In this document: positions 62,181 through 64,000 of the stretch, one piece after another | Position numbering within the stretch: the stretch's first letter is position 1 | Layout: each line of letters begins with the position of its first letter | From: an uncultured Pseudomonadota bacterium | Lineage (GTDB): Bacteria > Pseudomonadota > Gammaproteobacteria > Burkholderiales > JALYOK01 | Reading direction: 5' to 3' | Assembly (NCBI GenBank): GCA_902826775.1 | Contig: CADEHE010000001.1 | Coordinates: forward strand, 434,001-498,000 | DNA: 64,000 bases | Translations under genes and position numbers: made by a program | Notes under the pieces: generated by a model | Database searches by the model: none | Told to the model about the DNA's origin: nothing | What the model saw: only the letters and a program-made list of their open reading frames with translations

Positions 62181-63134
62181 ATGCTGCGACTTCTGCTTTG
62201 TGTTTGCTGCTTGCTGCTGGCGCCCCTTGCCGGCGCGCAAAACTACCCGAGCAAACCCGTGCGCATCGTTGTGCCGTTCGCGGCAGGCAGCGTGAGCGAC
62301 GGCGTGGCGCGATTGCTAGCGCAAGAGCTTTCCAAAGAGATGGGCGTCCAGTTCATCGTCGATGACAAACCCGGCGCCAACTCGATCATCGGCGCGGAGT
62401 ACGTCGCCAACGCCGCGCCGGACGGTTATACGCTGCTGCTGCCGAGCAATACCGCGCTGGCGGCGAATCTCGCGCTGTACAAGAAGCTGCCGTACGACCC
62501 GGTCGCAAGCTTCACGCCGATCATGCGCATCGGCAATTATCCGTTCGTGTTAGTGGTGAATCCGAAATTGCCGGTGGCGAGCGTGCCGGAACTGATCGCG
62601 CATGCGCGTGCCCGTCCCGGCAAGCTTAATTTCGCGACATCCAACAGCCTGTCGTTGGTTGCCGCCGAGACTTTCAACGTGCTTGCGAAAACTAGATTTG
62701 TGCGCGTGCCGTACAAAGCTAATCCGCAAGCACTGGCCGATTTGATGAACGGCCAAGTGCACATGATGGTTGCGGATATCGGCACGGCGATGACGCACGT
62801 CAAAGCCGGCAAGCTGCGCGCCCTCGGCGTTACGCCCGCCAAGCGCACGCGGCTCGCGCCCGGCATGGCGTCGGTTGCGGAAAGCGCTTTGCCCGGCTTC
62901 GATTTCACCGGTTGGGTAGGCCTGGTCGGCCCGGCCAAGCTGCCGCCGGAGATCGTCACCAAGCTGCACGCCGCACTCACGAAGATTTTGCAGAAACCCG
63001 AGCTGCGGGTTGCTTTCGACCGCATCGGCACCGAGATCGCACCGAGCAAACCGGATGAATTTGCCGCGTTCATCAAGCAGCAAATCGGCGATTGGGGCGC
63101 GCGGGTGAAGGCGGCGGGGATTGAGGCGGAGTGA
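62181..63134 (+). CDS. Bug-family periplasmic solute-binding protein (TctC-like)
   Basis: Extracytoplasmic receptor of 317 residues. A signal peptide (LLLCVCCLLLAPLAGAQ, about 1-20) precedes NYPSKPVRIVVPFAAGSVSD, the Bug hallmark, and later GANSIIGAEYVANAAPDGYTLLLPSN binds the ligand carboxylates. Family members bind small dicarboxylates, aromatic acids or amides, often as orphan receptors or partners of tripartite tricarboxylate transporters. The neighbouring cupin and CaiB/BaiF gene suggest a carboxylic acid ligand. The high number of such genes is typical of Burkholderiales. Confidence 0.92.
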   Translation: MLRLLLCVCCLLLAPLAGAQNYPSKPVRIVVPFAAGSVSDGVARLLAQELSKEMGVQFIVDDKPGANSIIGAEYVANAAPDGYTLLLPSNTALAANLALYKKLPYDPVASFTPIMRIGNYPFVLVVNPKLPVASVPELIAHARARPGKLNFATSNSLSLVAAETFNVLAKTRFVRVPYKANPQALADLMNGQVHMMVADIGTAMTHVKAGKLRALGVTPAKRTRLAPGMASVAESALPGFDFTGWVGLVGPAKLPPEIVTKLHAALTKILQKPELRVAFDRIGTEIAPSKPDEFAAFIKQQIGDWGARVKAAGIEAE

Positions 63135-63172
63135 ACATCGAAACGCCGCACGTGCGGTGCAGGTCGAACGAA

Positions 63173-63251
63173 GTAGGTTGGGGTGTGTAGCGAACCCCAA
63201 CGTATCCCGATGCGCGTTGCGTTGGGGTTCGCAAGCTCACCGCCATCCTAC
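63173..63251. repeat. Imperfect long palindrome with nested hairpin
   Basis: The left arm starts GTAGGTTGGGGTG and contains GCGAACCCCAACG; the right arm is its inverted near-copy, GTTGGGGTTCGC near 63219-63232 through CATCCTAC. Both arms also fold on themselves through GTTGGGGT/ACCCCAAC. The element fills most of the gap between the Bug receptor and CoA-transferase genes and belongs to a type of dispersed palindromic repeat common in Proteobacteria. Confidence 0.7.
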
Positions 63252-63269
63252 GATTCTGCCAGCCAGTCA

Positions 63270-64000
63270 ATGACAACCGGCCCCCTCTCCGGCATTAAAG
63301 TCCTAGACATGACCACCGTGTTCATGGGCCCGCATTGCACGCAAATTCTGGCTGAGCACGGCGCGGAGGTGATCAAACTCGAAGCGCCGGAGGGCGATGT
63401 CACGCGTCAGATTCCGCCTGCGCGCCATCCTGGCATGGGCGCGGTGTTTTTGCTGGCGAATCGCGGCAAGCGCAGCATCGTGCTCGACTTGAAAAAGCCC
63501 GCCGGGCGCGAAGCGGCGTTGAAAATCGCGGCGCAATGCGACGTGCTGATCTACAACGTGCGCCCTGCCGCCATGCAGCGCTTGGGGCTGGCGTATGAGG
63601 ACGTGAAAGCGGTCAATCCGCGCATCATCTACGTCGGCGCGTACGGCTATGGGCAAGCCGGCCCGTATGCGGCGCGGCCCGCTTACGACGATTTGATTCA
63701 AGCCGCGAGCGGGTTGGCGTCGCTGCCGCAGCGTGTGAACGGCGCCGAGCCGCGCTATGTGCCGGCGGCGATCGTCGATCGCAGCGTCGGCCTGGCGGCG
63801 GTGAATGCCGTCACCACGGCGTTGTTTTGCCGCGAGCGTACCGGTCAAGGTCAAGCTGTAGAAGTGCCGATGCTGGAGACGATGGTGCACATGCTGTTCG
63901 GCGAGCATTTGTGCGGGCACGCGTTCGAGCCGCCGCTGGCGCCGCCCGGCTATGCGCGCGTGCTCTCGCCCGACCGGCGTCCGTACAAAACGAAGGACGG
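63270..64000 (+). CDS. CaiB/BaiF family CoA-transferase (3' end cut by window)
   Basis: The first 243 or so residues of a class III CoA-transferase. Visible features are GIKVLDMTTVFMGPHCTQILAEHGAEVIKLEAPEGDVTR at the start, FLLANRGKRSIVLDLKKPAGR, GYGQAGPYAARPAYDDLIQAASGL and Asp170 in PAAIVDRSVGL, equivalent to the catalytic Asp of formyl-CoA transferase. The enzyme moves CoA between acids, such as succinyl-CoA and a small acid. It follows the cupin and Bug receptor in one direction, consistent with a carboxylic acid catabolic unit. Start is ATG 63270; the end lies beyond the window. Confidence 0.9.
   Translation, partial: MTTGPLSGIKVLDMTTVFMGPHCTQILAEHGAEVIKLEAPEGDVTRQIPPARHPGMGAVFLLANRGKRSIVLDLKKPAGREAALKIAAQCDVLIYNVRPAAMQRLGLAYEDVKAVNPRIIYVGAYGYGQAGPYAARPAYDDLIQAASGLASLPQRVNGAEPRYVPAAIVDRSVGLAAVNAVTTALFCRERTGQGQAVEVPMLETMVHMLFGEHLCGHAFEPPLAPPGYARVLSPDRRPYKTKD

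Noticed and set aside
1..64000. CRISPR arrays, IS elements, prophage
   Set aside because: No regularly spaced direct repeats, transposase motifs or phage genes were seen in either strand.

Overview
The window looks like a piece of a betaproteobacterial chromosome, probably Burkholderiales or a relative. The indicators are the gene order methyltransferase-tolC-waaA, a Rieske oxygenase divergent from xseB-ispA-dxs-folE2, the hemC-hemD-hemX-hemY run, a Bug-type solute receptor beside a CaiB/BaiF CoA-transferase, and a PEP-CTERM-like protein. Core genes are GC-rich (41 G+C in bases 55021-55080). The interior of the polysaccharide locus is clearly lower (25 of 60 in 12421-12480, 26 of 60 in 15541-15600), which suggests that part was acquired. 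No rRNA, tRNA, CRISPR array, prophage or transposase was seen.

Region 1 (1-6440): the end of an ABC permease, its LolD-like ATPase, an isoaspartyl-methyltransferase-family protein, TolC, Kdo transferase WaaA and a UDP-glucuronate-epimerase-like enzyme. A Fur-box-like site precedes the methyltransferase-tolC pair. Region 2 (6507-30715): a large surface-glycan locus. Its first plus-strand block encodes a carbamoyltransferase with an SxtJ-type membrane protein and a 50-residue DUF5989-like protein, an HpcH/HpaI aldolase, a PglC-like initiating sugar transferase, two AsnB-type amidotransferases, a Wzy/WaaL-type membrane protein, a Wzx-type flippase and an SGNH hydrolase. Two glycosyltransferase-type genes follow on the minus strand. 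The second plus-strand block encodes a WbpG-type amidotransferase with its own HisF and HisH, then NeuA-, NeuB-, NeuC- and NeuD-like enzymes, a CBS-domain/aminotransferase fusion, a Wzz-like protein and a PglF/WbpM-like 4,6-dehydratase. Together these fit synthesis of a nonulosonic acid of the legionaminic type carrying an acetamidino group. msbA closes the region.

Region 3 (32660-41300): a BtuB-like receptor under a cobalamin riboswitch, two small secreted proteins, an EamA transporter, a Rieske oxygenase, then xseB-ispA-dxs for isoprenoid synthesis, followed by folE2. Region 4 (42413-48170): a NarL-type response regulator, a hybrid sensor kinase and seven small exported proteins. Three of these form a tandem family with a thrice-repeated NPLxP[x][Y/F] motif that I do not recognise.

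Region 5 (48503-64000): a glutathione transferase, an acyl-CoA ligase, a ketopantoate-reductase-like gene, a toxin-antitoxin pair, a YqaA-type membrane protein, hemC-hemD-hemX and an unusually short hemY, a PEP-CTERM-like exported protein, a BT1/MFS transporter, a large beta-helix exported protein, a cupin, a Bug receptor and the start of a CaiB/BaiF CoA-transferase. All functions are read from sequence features by eye; no database search was possible.
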